Source: Pricia antarctica (lineage in GTDB: Bacteria > Bacteroidota > Bacteroidia > Flavobacteriales > Flavobacteriaceae). From it: DNA of 64,000 bases. Below, one piece after another: positions 24,685-33,633 of the stretch. The stretch is from contig NZ_FNAO01000008.1 in the NCBI RefSeq assembly GCF_900101815.1, positions 150,027 to 214,026 of the forward strand, written 5' to 3'. The notes beneath the pieces are model-generated. The model saw nothing but the letters and a program-made list of their open reading frames with translations. It was not told the origin of the DNA and searched no databases. The position numbers and the translations under genes are program-made. Position 1 is the first letter of the stretch; every line of letters begins with the position of its first letter.

Positions 24685-26859
24685 ATGAACCTATTCATAA
24701 CATCCTTCATTGCTATGGCGCAAGACAGCATTCCCTCTGAAGAGGTGCAGACGTACTTTGACGCCGCAAGAATCTTCGCCAATAAAGACAAAAACGACCT
24801 CGCCCTTGAATCGCTCGAAAAGGCGGCCAAGGTTGCAGAGGCCAATGATGACGTTAAATCGTTGATCGACAGTTACCATAAATTCGCCTTGATCTACCTC
24901 AAGCTGAATAAGGAAGAATCTACCCTTTTATATTCCGATCGTGCGAAAAGCTTACTGAAAGTTACCGAATATCCATATGGTTCGGCCGTTGACAAATTCA
25001 TAGAGGCGCTTTTGGCCTATGAAAACGGCAGAAATTTTCAGGCTATCTTTATGCTGAACGAAGCGAGACAACTTAACAACGATCGTAATTTTTTCAATAA
25101 CATTTTACTAGCTGAAGGTTTTATTTATCTCAAACTCGAGAAGTACGATAGTGCCTCCAAAAACTTCAATTCCCTCATCATCAACACCGATCTCTACGAA
25201 AGTAAATATTTGGCCGCCAGGGCCTATTTGGGAATGGCACAGTTAGACTATGAGACCAAGAAGTATGAAGAGAGTGCGCTAAATGGCGAGAGTGCGCTCA
25301 AACTTGCGAAGGAAAACGAATTCTTCAAGGAAATCATTGATGCCAATACCTTGCTGACCCAGGTGTATACCACAATGAAAAACTATGAGAAAGCCCTGGT
25401 GAAAACTAAAAATCTACTTCGTATACGCGACTCTATTTTTAACATCGCCAAGTTACAGACCGAAGCGAAGACCGCAGAAAAAATACAGTTCGCCTTCATG
25501 GGCGATGAACTTAAGCGTAGAGAACAAAAAATCGAGGAACTGAACGCCTCGAAGAATCAATCCGATATCGCCGCTATACTGACCGCGGCGATGTTAACCA
25601 TTATAACCCTTTTGGCCGTTTCGCTGTTTCGCAACAACCAGATAAAATTAAAGACCAACGACTTATTACAGACCAAAAACAATGAGCTGAAAGCGGCCCG
25701 GGATTCCGCTGTAAGTGCCATGCAGGCGAAAACGAACTTTTTGTCCACCGTCAGTCACGAGCTTCGTACGCCGCTTTACGCCGTTACTGGGCTGACCCAT
25801 CTTTTATTGGAGGAAAACCCTAGTGAAAACCAAAAGGAACACCTGAAATCGTTGAAATTCTCGGGTGATTATCTCCTGAACTTCATCAACGATATTCTTC
25901 AGATCAATAAAATAGATGCGGAAAAGCTCGAGACCCTGAACATTGAGTTCAACCTGAAAAAAGTACTGCAGGAAACTATCGATTCGCTACAGTCCAGCGC
26001 CAAAAGCAATCATACGGATATTGTTCTTGAATACGACAACGACATTCCGAGCCATTTGATGAGCGACCCTATAAAGCTTTCCCAAATATTTATGAACCTG
26101 GTAGGTAACGCCCTAAAGTTCACGAAAAATGGAACAGTTACAGTTGTAGCCAAGTTGATGAAAAAAATGGAGGAAGACGTTATTCTTTATTTTGAGGTCC
26201 GTGATACGGGTATCGGCATCTCCAAAGACCAACAAGAAAATATATTCGATGGTTTCGAACAGGGCTCAATTGAGATAAACCGTGAATACGGCGGTTCGGG
26301 TCTTGGGCTGACCATTGTAAAAAGCCTTTTGGGCCTTTTCGACAGTAAGATCCAATTGGAAAGTGAGCTCGGCGAGGGCAGTTCCTTCTTTTTTGAGTTA
26401 AACGTAAAAAGTAAGGACAGCCTTGTCGACGATGTGCCTTTCGAGATTACCGAAAGCGAATACAACTTTAAAGGCCTTCATATTCTTATCGTCGAAGACA
26501 ATAAAATCAATCAGGTCATCACCAAAAAGATGTTGACCAAAAAAGAGATTACCAGTGATATTGCCAATCATGGCGGCGAAGCCATCGAAATGGCCCGCGA
26601 GAACACTTACGATGCCATATTGATGGATATACACATGCCCGGGATCGGCGGGGAGGAGGCCACCATCGAAATCAGGAAGTTCGACACCTTTACCCCTATC
26701 ATTGCCCTAACGGCGATTTCTTTGGACGATAGTTTAGAAAGTTTCTACGCCGCCGGTTGTAACGACGTGGTCACCAAGCCGTTCAAACCCGAAGTGTTCT
26801 ACCAAAAAATAGGTGAAAATATTTTTGATAAGAGTCCGGTCAAGAGTTCGATCTCATAA
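24685..26859 (+). CDS. TPR-containing hybrid sensor histidine kinase/response regulator
   Basis: A 724-residue hybrid two-component protein. After a short hydrophobic signal segment (MNLFITSFIAMAQ) come TPR-like helices (about residues 10-260), a membrane helix (AAILTAAMLTIITLLAVSLF, near 300), a coiled coil, a HisKA domain with FLSTVSHELRTPLYAVTG, and an HATPase domain (LVGNALKFTKNGTV, DTGIGISKDQ, GGSGLGLTIVK). A C-terminal receiver has its phosphoacceptor Asp in AILMDIHMPG. The TPR array should be periplasmic and act as the sensor. No output domain is present, so a phosphotransfer partner must lie elsewhere. Its 3' end overlaps convergent lpxK by 20 bp. Confidence 0.9.
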   Translation: MNLFITSFIAMAQDSIPSEEVQTYFDAARIFANKDKNDLALESLEKAAKVAEANDDVKSLIDSYHKFALIYLKLNKEESTLLYSDRAKSLLKVTEYPYGSAVDKFIEALLAYENGRNFQAIFMLNEARQLNNDRNFFNNILLAEGFIYLKLEKYDSASKNFNSLIINTDLYESKYLAARAYLGMAQLDYETKKYEESALNGESALKLAKENEFFKEIIDANTLLTQVYTTMKNYEKALVKTKNLLRIRDSIFNIAKLQTEAKTAEKIQFAFMGDELKRREQKIEELNASKNQSDIAAILTAAMLTIITLLAVSLFRNNQIKLKTNDLLQTKNNELKAARDSAVSAMQAKTNFLSTVSHELRTPLYAVTGLTHLLLEENPSENQKEHLKSLKFSGDYLLNFINDILQINKIDAEKLETLNIEFNLKKVLQETIDSLQSSAKSNHTDIVLEYDNDIPSHLMSDPIKLSQIFMNLVGNALKFTKNGTVTVVAKLMKKMEEDVILYFEVRDTGIGISKDQQENIFDGFEQGSIEINREYGGSGLGLTIVKSLLGLFDSKIQLESELGEGSSFFFELNVKSKDSLVDDVPFEITESEYNFKGLHILIVEDNKINQVITKKMLTKKEITSDIANHGGEAIEMARENTYDAILMDIHMPGIGGEEATIEIRKFDTFTPIIALTAISLDDSLESFYAAGCNDVVTKPFKPEVFYQKIGENIFDKSPVKSSIS

Positions 26860-27847
26860 AATCTTCAAGACAAGCTTCCAACACCTTTCTCCCCTTGCCT
26901 AAAAACCGGTGTTCTATCGGTAGATAGTAAAGGTTCCCTACTTTCCCCTTTAAACGCACATAATCTTTTTCGGTGGTGAGCAGCAATTCCTTTGTCCGCA
27001 ATTGCCGCAACTCGTTTTTGGTAAAGGAATGATGGTCTTTAAAAAGCAAATGATCGAAGGTGAGTCCCGCTTCTTTCAGATAGACTACCAATGGCTCGGG
27101 ATTGGCAATTCCTGTTACCAGGGTGAGTTGTTTATCCCTGAAAAAATCCAGCGAAATTTCATTGGTATCACCCGCGACTTCCGAACCATAAGCCAGACAA
27201 CTGAACAAAACTTGTTGATGGGGTACCGGATTCAATTTTTGTATAATCCGTTTTTGGTCAGCACGGTTTAAGTTCGCAGGACATTTGGTCACCATAATCA
27301 AATCCGCCCTTTTAGCTTCCCGTTTGCTGTCACGAAGGTTTCCGGTCGGCAAGTACCAATCGTTCACATAAAGGGTATCGTAAGCGGTCAGCAGCAATGA
27401 TAACCCATAGCTGACTTTTCGGTGTTGAAAGGCGTCGTCGAGCAAGATAAGGTCGGGTCGTACCTTTGCCTGCAACCTCTTGATTCCGTTACGCCTATCC
27501 GCATCAACGGCAACCGCTATTTTTGGGAATTTTGAAAAGATCTGATAAGGTTCGTCCCCCAAATCCCCTACCGTACTTTGATTGCTCGCCAGTACAAAGC
27601 CTTTAGAATCCCGTCGATATCCCCTGCTCAGCAAGGCCACCTTATAATCATCCATTAAAAGGGAAATCAAGAATTCGGCCATGGGTGTTTTTCCGGTACC
27701 ACCGACGCTAAGGTTGCCGATACAAATCGTCGGAATTTCGAAGATCTTTGATTTAAAAAAACCCACATCATAGAGAAAATTGCGGATATATACCACAAGG
27801 GCATACCCCAACGAAATAGGAAATAAAAGTTTTCTTAGCACTTCCAC
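26840..27847 (-). CDS. lpxK: Tetraacyldisaccharide 4'-kinase
   Basis: This inner-membrane enzyme phosphorylates the 4' position of the lipid A disaccharide. Signatures are the Walker A motif GNLSVGGTGKTPMAEF and DDAFQHRKV. I place the start at a GTG at 27847 (VEVLRKLLFPISLGYALVVY), which gives 335 residues, the usual size, and the expected N-terminal membrane helix. A longer frame to 27949 would run into divergent nif3 and adds 34 residues without family similarity. The 3' end overlaps the hybrid kinase gene by 20 bp. Confidence 0.92.
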   Translation of the reverse strand: MEVLRKLLFPISLGYALVVYIRNFLYDVGFFKSKIFEIPTICIGNLSVGGTGKTPMAEFLISLLMDDYKVALLSRGYRRDSKGFVLASNQSTVGDLGDEPYQIFSKFPKIAVAVDADRRNGIKRLQAKVRPDLILLDDAFQHRKVSYGLSLLLTAYDTLYVNDWYLPTGNLRDSKREAKRADLIMVTKCPANLNRADQKRIIQKLNPVPHQQVLFSCLAYGSEVAGDTNEISLDFFRDKQLTLVTGIANPEPLVVYLKEAGLTFDHLLFKDHHSFTKNELRQLRTKELLLTTEKDYVRLKGKVGNLYYLPIEHRFLGKGRKVLEACLEDFMRSNS

Positions 27848-27868
27848 GAGAGCGAAATTAGAATATTT

Positions 27869-27876
27869 TATCTTTG
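27869..27876 (+). promoter_or_regulatory. Putative -7 promoter element for nif3
   Basis: TATCTTTG matches TAnnTTTG, 19 bp before the ATG at 27896 in the 48-bp gap between lpxK and nif3. It supports 27896 over an upstream in-frame start at 27878. Confidence 0.45.
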
Positions 27877-27895
27877 GATGTCTTATATTGCAAAA

Positions 27896-28990
27896 ATGAA
27901 AATCAAACAAGTTACGGACATACTCGAAGAACTGGCCCCTTTGGTCCATGCGGAAGATTTTGACAATGTAGGATTGTTGGTGGGAGATGTTGAGGCGGAA
28001 GTAAAGGGAATACTCGTCACTTTGGATACTATGGAGAACGTGGTCGACGAGGCCATAGCTACCGATTGCAACCTAATCGTCAGCTTCCATCCGATTATTT
28101 TCGGGGGACTTAAAAAACTGACGGGAAGAACCTATGTGGAGCGTGTAGTGATCAAGGCCATTCAAAACGGCATCGCCATCTATAGCATGCATACGGCATT
28201 GGACAATGTTCAGGAAGGGGTCAATGGGAAAATTTGCGAAATACTGGGCATCGCGCATCCTAAAATATTGATTCCCAAAAAAGGAACCATTGAAAAATTG
28301 GTCACCTATGTGCCCTTAAAGGATGCAGAAGCCCTGAGAACATCCCTTTTTGAGGCAGGGGCCGGAAATATCGGCAAATACAGTGATTGCAGCTTCAGCA
28401 CACAAGGCACCGGAAGCTTCAAGGCCGGCGAACAGGCCCATCCCGTCAAAGGCGAAATCGGCGAAATACATTATGAAGAAGAAACGCAGATACATGTCAT
28501 CTACTCAAAAAGCCATAGATCCCGTATTTTAAAGGCTCTTTTTGAAAACCATCCGTACGAAGAGGTGGCCTATGAGCTTTTTGTCCTAGAGAATACCGAC
28601 CAAAATATCGGTATGGGCATGGTCGGTGAATTGCCGGAGCCGGTCGATGAAACGGAGTTTTTAGAACGTGTCAAGCAAAAAATGAACGTCTCGGTCATCC
28701 GTCATTCCCGCTTATTGGAACATAAGGTGAACAGAATCGCTATTTTAGGAGGAAGTGGCGCCTTCGCCATCGAAGCTGCAAAGGGTTCCGGAGCCCAAAT
28801 ATTTATCACTTCCGATATCAAATATCACGAATTTTACAAGGCGGAGGACAAAATCGTTATTGCGGATATCGGACACTATGAAACCGAGCAGTTTACAAAA
28901 ACCCTCTTAGTTGATTATCTTACGAAAAAAATACCTAATTTTGCAATCCGTTTGGCGGAAAGTAAAACCAATCCCATTAAGTATTTATAA
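27896..28990 (+). CDS. Nif3-like dinuclear metal center protein
   Basis: A 364-residue NIF3/YqfO family protein. The N-terminal NIF3 half has the motif LIVSFHPIIFGGLKKLTG with the metal-binding His, and the C-terminal half has FITSDIKYHEFYKAEDK and DIGHYETEQF. Between them (about residues 125-235) lies the CutA1-like insert seen in the long bacterial form (LVTYVPLKDAEALRTSLFEA). The family binds two metals in a hexamer; GTP cyclohydrolase type 2 activity has been proposed, but the role is unsettled. The zinc-ribbon-family gene follows after 8 bp, a conserved pair in Bacteroidota. Confidence 0.9.
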   Translation: MKIKQVTDILEELAPLVHAEDFDNVGLLVGDVEAEVKGILVTLDTMENVVDEAIATDCNLIVSFHPIIFGGLKKLTGRTYVERVVIKAIQNGIAIYSMHTALDNVQEGVNGKICEILGIAHPKILIPKKGTIEKLVTYVPLKDAEALRTSLFEAGAGNIGKYSDCSFSTQGTGSFKAGEQAHPVKGEIGEIHYEEETQIHVIYSKSHRSRILKALFENHPYEEVAYELFVLENTDQNIGMGMVGELPEPVDETEFLERVKQKMNVSVIRHSRLLEHKVNRIAILGGSGAFAIEAAKGSGAQIFITSDIKYHEFYKAEDKIVIADIGHYETEQFTKTLLVDYLTKKIPNFAIRLAESKTNPIKYL

Positions 28991-28998
28991 GGAATTTT

Positions 28999-29778
28999 AT
29001 GGCAAAGAAAACAGAGATCACCGTAGAGGAAAAATTAAGGGCATTGTACGACCTGCAACTTATCGATTCGAGGGTCGATGAGATACGTAATGTTCGCGGT
29101 GAGCTTCCGCTGGAAGTTGAAGATCTGGAAGATGAAGTAACGGGACTCAAAACCCGTATGGACAAGTTAAAGACCGATGTCGAGACCATCAACTTTGAAA
29201 TCGGAGCCAAAAAGAATTTGATCGAAGAGGCCAAAGAGCTTATAAAAAAATATACCGAACAACAGAAAAATGTTCGCAACAGTAGGGAATTCAACTCCAT
29301 AAGCAAGGAATTGGAGTTTCAAGAACTTGAAATACAGCTGGCCGAAAAGAATATCAAAGAATTCAAAGTACAAATCGAGCAGAAAAAAGAAGTCATCTCA
29401 GAGGCAAAAGAGCGTTTGAGCGAGCGCGAATCACATTTGAAACACAAAAAAAGCGAACTGGACGCCATTTTAAAGGAGACCGAAAAGGAAGAAAAGGCCC
29501 TTTTGAACGAATCACAAAAATTTCAGACCGAAATCGAGGAGCGCTTGGTCAAAGCATATATTCGTATACGGAACAACGTAAAGAACGGTTTGGCCGTAGT
29601 GCCGATCGAAAGGGGAGCCTCCGGCGGTTCTTTTTTTACTATACCTCCTCAGGTGCAGGTAGAAATCGCATCGCGAAAAAAGATTATTACGGACGAGCAT
29701 AGTGGCAGGATTCTGGTTGACCCCATACTGGCCGAAGAGGAGCTGGAAAAAATGAACAAGATGTTCGGTAAATTGTAA
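28999..29778 (+). CDS. DUF164/CdsZ-like coiled-coil protein with degenerate zinc ribbon
   Basis: A 259-residue protein: a long antiparallel coiled coil (about residues 30-175) followed by the domain that is normally a C4 zinc ribbon. Here that part reads GGSFFTIPPQVQVEIASRKK then ITDEHSGRILVD, the usual IPPQ and GRILV landmarks but with every cysteine replaced. The whole protein has no cysteine. It follows nif3 by 8 bp; fusion and neighbourhood of these families suggest a joint role in nucleic acid or protein quality control. It ends at a strong terminator. Confidence 0.85.
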   Translation: MAKKTEITVEEKLRALYDLQLIDSRVDEIRNVRGELPLEVEDLEDEVTGLKTRMDKLKTDVETINFEIGAKKNLIEEAKELIKKYTEQQKNVRNSREFNSISKELEFQELEIQLAEKNIKEFKVQIEQKKEVISEAKERLSERESHLKHKKSELDAILKETEKEEKALLNESQKFQTEIEERLVKAYIRIRNNVKNGLAVVPIERGASGGSFFTIPPQVQVEIASRKKIITDEHSGRILVDPILAEEELEKMNKMFGKL

Positions 29779-29812
29779 CTATATTTATTATTGATTGTTT
29801 AAAACTAATTTG

Positions 29813-29848
29813 AAAGCCATCCTTTTTATATCGGATGGCTTTTTTTTG
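29813..29848 (+). terminator. Rho-independent terminator after nif3/zinc-ribbon genes
   Basis: AAAGCCATCC (29813-29822) pairs with GGATGGCTTT (29833-29842) around a 10-nt loop and runs into a T tract. Confidence 0.85.
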
Positions 29849-29873
29849 GTATATTATGGGACAAAAAGACGCT

Positions 29874-30311
29874 ATGAAGTTCCCGATACTAATCTTAATT
29901 CTACTTTCCACGATGCTTCCACGAAATTCAACGGCCCAGAGCCTTGCCGATTATCAATGGAAAAATAGGATATTGCTTTTGGTGGATGCTAACTCAAACA
30001 CCGATGCCCTTCAATCACAACTGGCTGAACTGACCTCCGATAAAACAGCATTGAAAGAAAGGGATCTACTTATTTTTCGAGTAACACCGGATGCCGTTTA
30101 TGCTTCCGATGGAAATACATCTAAACTAAAAGCAGTAAACATTTATGATGACTGTGGTTTGGATTTGGATTTCAAAGGCACGTTGCTTCTCGGAAAGGAT
30201 GGTGGAGTGAAATTGAAAAAACCTTTTGAGGTTTCATCGCAAGCGGTTTTTGATTTGATTGATGGCATGCCCATGAGAAGGAGCGAAATGAGGGAATCAG
30301 GGAAAAATTAG
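29874..30311 (+). CDS. DUF4174 domain secreted protein
   Basis: A 145-residue exported protein: signal peptide (KFPILILILLSTMLPRNSTAQ) and a DUF4174 domain, which is a small thioredoxin-like fold. Landmarks are YQWKNRILLLVDANSNTDAL near the start and GTLLLGKDGGVKLKKPFE near residue 112, then LIDGMPMRRSEMRE. No CXXC motif is present, so redox activity is doubtful. In-frame starts at 29856 and 29835 are possible, but the second lies in the preceding terminator. Confidence 0.78.
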   Translation: MKFPILILILLSTMLPRNSTAQSLADYQWKNRILLLVDANSNTDALQSQLAELTSDKTALKERDLLIFRVTPDAVYASDGNTSKLKAVNIYDDCGLDLDFKGTLLLGKDGGVKLKKPFEVSSQAVFDLIDGMPMRRSEMRESGKN

Positions 30312-30385
30312 GATAATTCGTGTCTAAATCAGCGATGCCCGAACTGCTACCCGGCTCAACGCCCACTGAAGCCTGGCTTTGCTGA

Positions 30386-31741
30386 CTACAACCGACTAGC
30401 CTTTAGCAGCTCCAACATCAGCTCTTCCACGGCGTCGCTATCCCATTTCTTCTCGATATCCGGTAATCCCATCACCTGCCGCATAATTTCTTCTTGTGCA
30501 TCGCCCTCTGCTAAAGCTTCAGCGTATGATCGGTCAGAAAAGGTGACCCGACTGTAGACCGGAATCCATTTGTCCGGATGTTTGCCCGCAAAACGTTTCT
30601 CGATTTGCTTTTGCAGCAAAAACTTAGGGTCGGCCGTTTTGGTGCTCATTTCCATAAAATTCCGATAACTGAGTTCTGCTATGGCATCGGCGTTTGGTTT
30701 TCTATCCTTTTGATATTCCTGAAAAATACGCTCCCAGTCATCACCGTATTCCGCAATTATTTTGTTTAGCACAAAGATATCCTCAAACCCGGCGTTCATG
30801 CCTTGCCCGTAAAATGGGACCACGGCATGGGCAGAATCGCCTACAAGCGCAACCTTGTCCCAATAGGCCCACGGATAGCATTTCATCGTGACCATGGCAC
30901 TGGTCGGGTTCTTGAAAAAATCTTCCGCAAGGTTATCGATGTCGTTTTGCACGGTGGGGAAATAGCTCTTAAAAAAGGACTTGGCCTCGGCCTTGGTCTT
31001 TATACTTTCAAACGAAACGTCACCCTCGAAGGGCATGAACAGGGTACATGTAAAACTCCCGTCGAGATTGGGCATGGCAATGAACATAAAATTGCCGCGC
31101 GGCCAAATATGGAAGGAATTTTTGTCCAACTTGTGCGTGCCATCGGCATTGGGCAGAATCGACAACTCTTTATAACCGACATCGATAAAGTCTTGGGAAT
31201 AATCGAATCGGCTGCGCCGTTGCATTTTATGGCGCACACGTGAAAATGCGCCATCGCACCCAAAAATCATATCGAAACCGTACTCGGTCCACTCCCCTTT
31301 CTCCGTATCCCCGGTATACAATTTGGTTTCGGGCAGGTTCACATCCCATACTTTTTCCTCAAACCGAAAATCGACACCCGATGCCTCGGCGATATCGATC
31401 ATACGGCGATTTAGAATGCCACGTGAAATGGACCATATAGCTTCGCCATCTTTTCCGTATTTCTGATAATAAATGGGTGTATCGATAACATGCATTGCCC
31501 TTTTATCCAGTGGAATCGCGATTTCTTTAATTTGGTCGGCAATACCGACCTCTCGTAACGCATTCCACCCCCGATTGCTCATCGCCAGGTTTATGGAGCG
31601 GCCCGAAAATTCCGTATTACGTATATCCGCGCGTCTGTCGAAAACCGTGACCTGATGCCCCAGTTTTTTAAGATAAATCGACAAAAGCGAGCCCACCAAT
31701 CCTGAACCGATGATAGCGATGTTTTTTGGGTTTTGTGTCAT
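30386..31741 (-). CDS. kmo: Kynurenine 3-monooxygenase
   Basis: This FAD-dependent enzyme hydroxylates L-kynurenine to 3-hydroxykynurenine using NADPH. The 451-residue protein opens with a Rossmann motif (AIIGSGLVGSLLSIYLKKLG), followed by EFSGRSINLAMSNRGWNALR, and has the FAD pyrophosphate motif VALVGDSAHAVVPFYGQGMN near residue 303. The C-terminal helices, membrane-associated in eukaryotes, are shortened. Kynureninase, the next step, lies 7 kb away on the same strand. Together they lead toward 3-hydroxyanthranilate and NAD. Confidence 0.93.
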   Translation of the reverse strand: MTQNPKNIAIIGSGLVGSLLSIYLKKLGHQVTVFDRRADIRNTEFSGRSINLAMSNRGWNALREVGIADQIKEIAIPLDKRAMHVIDTPIYYQKYGKDGEAIWSISRGILNRRMIDIAEASGVDFRFEEKVWDVNLPETKLYTGDTEKGEWTEYGFDMIFGCDGAFSRVRHKMQRRSRFDYSQDFIDVGYKELSILPNADGTHKLDKNSFHIWPRGNFMFIAMPNLDGSFTCTLFMPFEGDVSFESIKTKAEAKSFFKSYFPTVQNDIDNLAEDFFKNPTSAMVTMKCYPWAYWDKVALVGDSAHAVVPFYGQGMNAGFEDIFVLNKIIAEYGDDWERIFQEYQKDRKPNADAIAELSYRNFMEMSTKTADPKFLLQKQIEKRFAGKHPDKWIPVYSRVTFSDRSYAEALAEGDAQEEIMRQVMGLPDIEKKWDSDAVEELMLELLKASRL

Positions 31742-31791
31742 TCCTTATTTTCTTTCAACAATTCGCTGTCTTTAGTAAGCACTAAATTTAA

Positions 31792-31799
31792 CAAAATTA
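31792..31799 (-). promoter_or_regulatory. Putative -7 promoter element for kmo
   Basis: Read on the minus strand the bases are TAATTTTG, an exact TAnnTTTG, about 50 bp before the kmo start. Confidence 0.4.
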
Positions 31800-31854
31800 A
31801 TAGTAGGGCAATTGGTTTTGTTCGAAAGGTCTTTCTAAGTCTTAGATAAAACAC

Positions 31855-31882
31855 GAAAAGCTCATTTATTGTTTAGCTTTTC
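31855..31882 (+). promoter_or_regulatory. Hairpin upstream of the DUF2256 gene
   Basis: GAAAAGCT (31855-31862) and AGCTTTTC (31875-31882) form a perfect 8-bp stem with a 12-nt loop, followed by TTTATTTTTATTG. It has the shape of an intrinsic terminator, but no plus-strand gene precedes it. It could attenuate DUF2256 transcription or end a short leader RNA. Confidence 0.4.
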
Positions 31883-31902
31883 TTTATTTTTATTGAACAA
31901 GA

Positions 31903-32046
31903 ATGATTATGGCCCACAAGAAAACCAATTTGCCTGTGAAAATCTGTACCACTTGTGGTAGGCCATTTACTTGGCGCAAAAAGTGGGGAAAAAACTGGGA
32001 TGAGGTGAAATATTGTAGCGAGCGTTGCCGGAGAGCTAAGAGTTGA
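31903..32046 (+). CDS. DUF2256 small zinc-finger-like protein
   Basis: A 47-residue protein (45 if the second ATG at 31909 is used) with the full DUF2256 pattern: [37 protein letters not shown]. The CTTC and CSERC pairs should bind one zinc, and the central WRKKWGKNW block is strongly conserved. The family is often encoded beside cryptochromes and photolyases, as here, where cryptochrome DASH starts 102 bp downstream. The function is not known. Confidence 0.88.
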   Translation: MIMAHKKTNLPVKICTTCGRPFTWRKKWGKNWDEVKYCSERCRRAKS

Positions 32047-32063
32047 GTAGCAGTGGTGCTAAA

Positions 32064-32081
32064 AGTAGCAGTAGCAGTAGC
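32064..32081. repeat. AGTAGC tandem repeat after the DUF2256 gene
   Basis: Three exact copies of AGTAGC, preceded by imperfect copies from 32045 onward, start right after the DUF2256 stop codon. A short microsatellite. Confidence 0.6.
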
Positions 32082-32148
32082 AAAAATTCCGTTTTTTAAA
32101 CCCATAAAATATTTATCGAATACACTTTTTTTAATGTAAACCTTGCCT

Positions 32149-33444
32149 ATGAACAATCTCATTTGGTTTCGAAATGACCTTAGGGTGGCAGATAATTCCA
32201 ACGTTTCCAAGGCCTGTCAAGGCCTATCGGTTATGGCTGTGTACTTTTTTGACCCTCGGCACTACGAAGTGTATGATTTCGGATTCAAAAAAACCGAAAA
32301 GTATCGTGCCCGATTTCTCATCGATAGCGTGACGGAATTAAAGGCAAATCTTTTGAAATTGAATATTACACTCTTGGTTTTTCATGACCGACCCGAAAAT
32401 GTGATGCCCAATTTGGTAAAAGAACAGGAAATCAAGACTATTTATTTACAAAAAGAATGGACCCGCGATGAAAATAAGGTACTGGATGCTGTTATCTCCA
32501 AAATTCCAGCTTCGATACACATTGAGGAAGGTTATGAGCAGTTTTTATTTCATCCGGATGACATTCCATATTCGGGTATTGAAAACATCCCACAAGTATT
32601 TACCCAGTTCCGAAAAAAATGTGAAAAATATTCCGAGGTGAGGTCTATAATGAAAACACCTTCATTGATGCCCAAAAACAATCTAAGGGGCACGGATACA
32701 ATAATTCCAAGTCTGAAGGAATTAGGTCTTTCGGATTTCGAAATAGATACCCGCACCGCTTTTCCGTTTAAAGGAGGTGAAGAACAGGCTTTGAAACGAG
32801 TACACGAATACTTTTGGGAAACCAAAAAATTGGGATACTACAAGAAAACCAGAAACGGACTTCTCGGAAAGGATTACAGTTCAAAACTTTCGCCATGGTT
32901 GGCCAATGGTAGTATTTCGCCCCGTACAGTTTACTGGGAAATCATCCGTTTCGAAAAAGAAATCCAAAAAAATAATAGTACCTATTGGCTCATCTTCGAA
33001 TTGATATGGCGCGATTATTTTAAATACGTATCCTTAAAACACGGTAGTAAACTATTTAAAATCGGGGGAATCCTGAATAAGGAGTACTTATGGAACAATT
33101 CCACTGAGGCCAAAAGACGCTGGATTTCTGGAGATACTACGGAACCTTTCGTCAACGCCAACATGAAAGAAATCGCCGCCACAGGATGGATGAGCAATCG
33201 CGGCCGGCAAAACGTGGCGAGTTTCTGGGCCAAGGAGCTACAACAGGACTGGCGCATCGGTGCCGCCTATTTTGAAAGCCTGCTCCTAGACTACGACGTA
33301 CACAGTAATTGGGGCAACTGGATGTACAACAGCGGTGTGGGTAACGATCCAAGGGATAGAAAATTCAATATTCAAAGCCAGGCCGAGCGGTATGATGGCC
33401 AAGGAAAGTTTCAGAACCTTTGGTTACAGGAGAGGCTTTTTTGA
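32149..33444 (+). CDS. Cryptochrome DASH
   Basis: A 431-residue photolyase/cryptochrome family flavoprotein. The N-terminal antenna domain begins LIWFRNDLRVADNSN; the FAD-binding C-terminal half has SPWLANGSISPRTVYWEI, FELIWRDYFKYVSLKHG, MKEIAATGWMSNRGRQNVAS, and DYDVHSNWGNWMYNSGVGND, which is the DASH-type signature. DASH proteins repair cyclobutane dimers in single-stranded DNA and may signal. The ATG at 32149 is preferred over an upstream TTG. Neighbours are DUF2256 before it and an iron-sulfur photolyase after it. Confidence 0.93.
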   Translation: MNNLIWFRNDLRVADNSNVSKACQGLSVMAVYFFDPRHYEVYDFGFKKTEKYRARFLIDSVTELKANLLKLNITLLVFHDRPENVMPNLVKEQEIKTIYLQKEWTRDENKVLDAVISKIPASIHIEEGYEQFLFHPDDIPYSGIENIPQVFTQFRKKCEKYSEVRSIMKTPSLMPKNNLRGTDTIIPSLKELGLSDFEIDTRTAFPFKGGEEQALKRVHEYFWETKKLGYYKKTRNGLLGKDYSSKLSPWLANGSISPRTVYWEIIRFEKEIQKNNSTYWLIFELIWRDYFKYVSLKHGSKLFKIGGILNKEYLWNNSTEAKRRWISGDTTEPFVNANMKEIAATGWMSNRGRQNVASFWAKELQQDWRIGAAYFESLLLDYDVHSNWGNWMYNSGVGNDPRDRKFNIQSQAERYDGQGKFQNLWLQERLF

Positions 33445-33633
33445 TGATCGATGAAAGATGACCGACAACCGGTCACCGATGACCCTAAAGCCATAAAATA
33501 TTCAAGTTGGTCCGGTCGAGCGAATTCGATTTTGTCTTGTCGATTAAAGTCGGGTCTGTAAAATCGAGTGCGGTCGAGACCTAATCGGTCGTCAGCGAAC
33601 CAAGTATCAACAATACACTATTAACACTATTAT

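Noticed and set aside
33445-33633. Possible tRNA or repeat element between the two photolyase-type genes
   Set aside because: Repeated GGTCGA-like words are present, but no cloverleaf, and no regular repeat unit can be defined.
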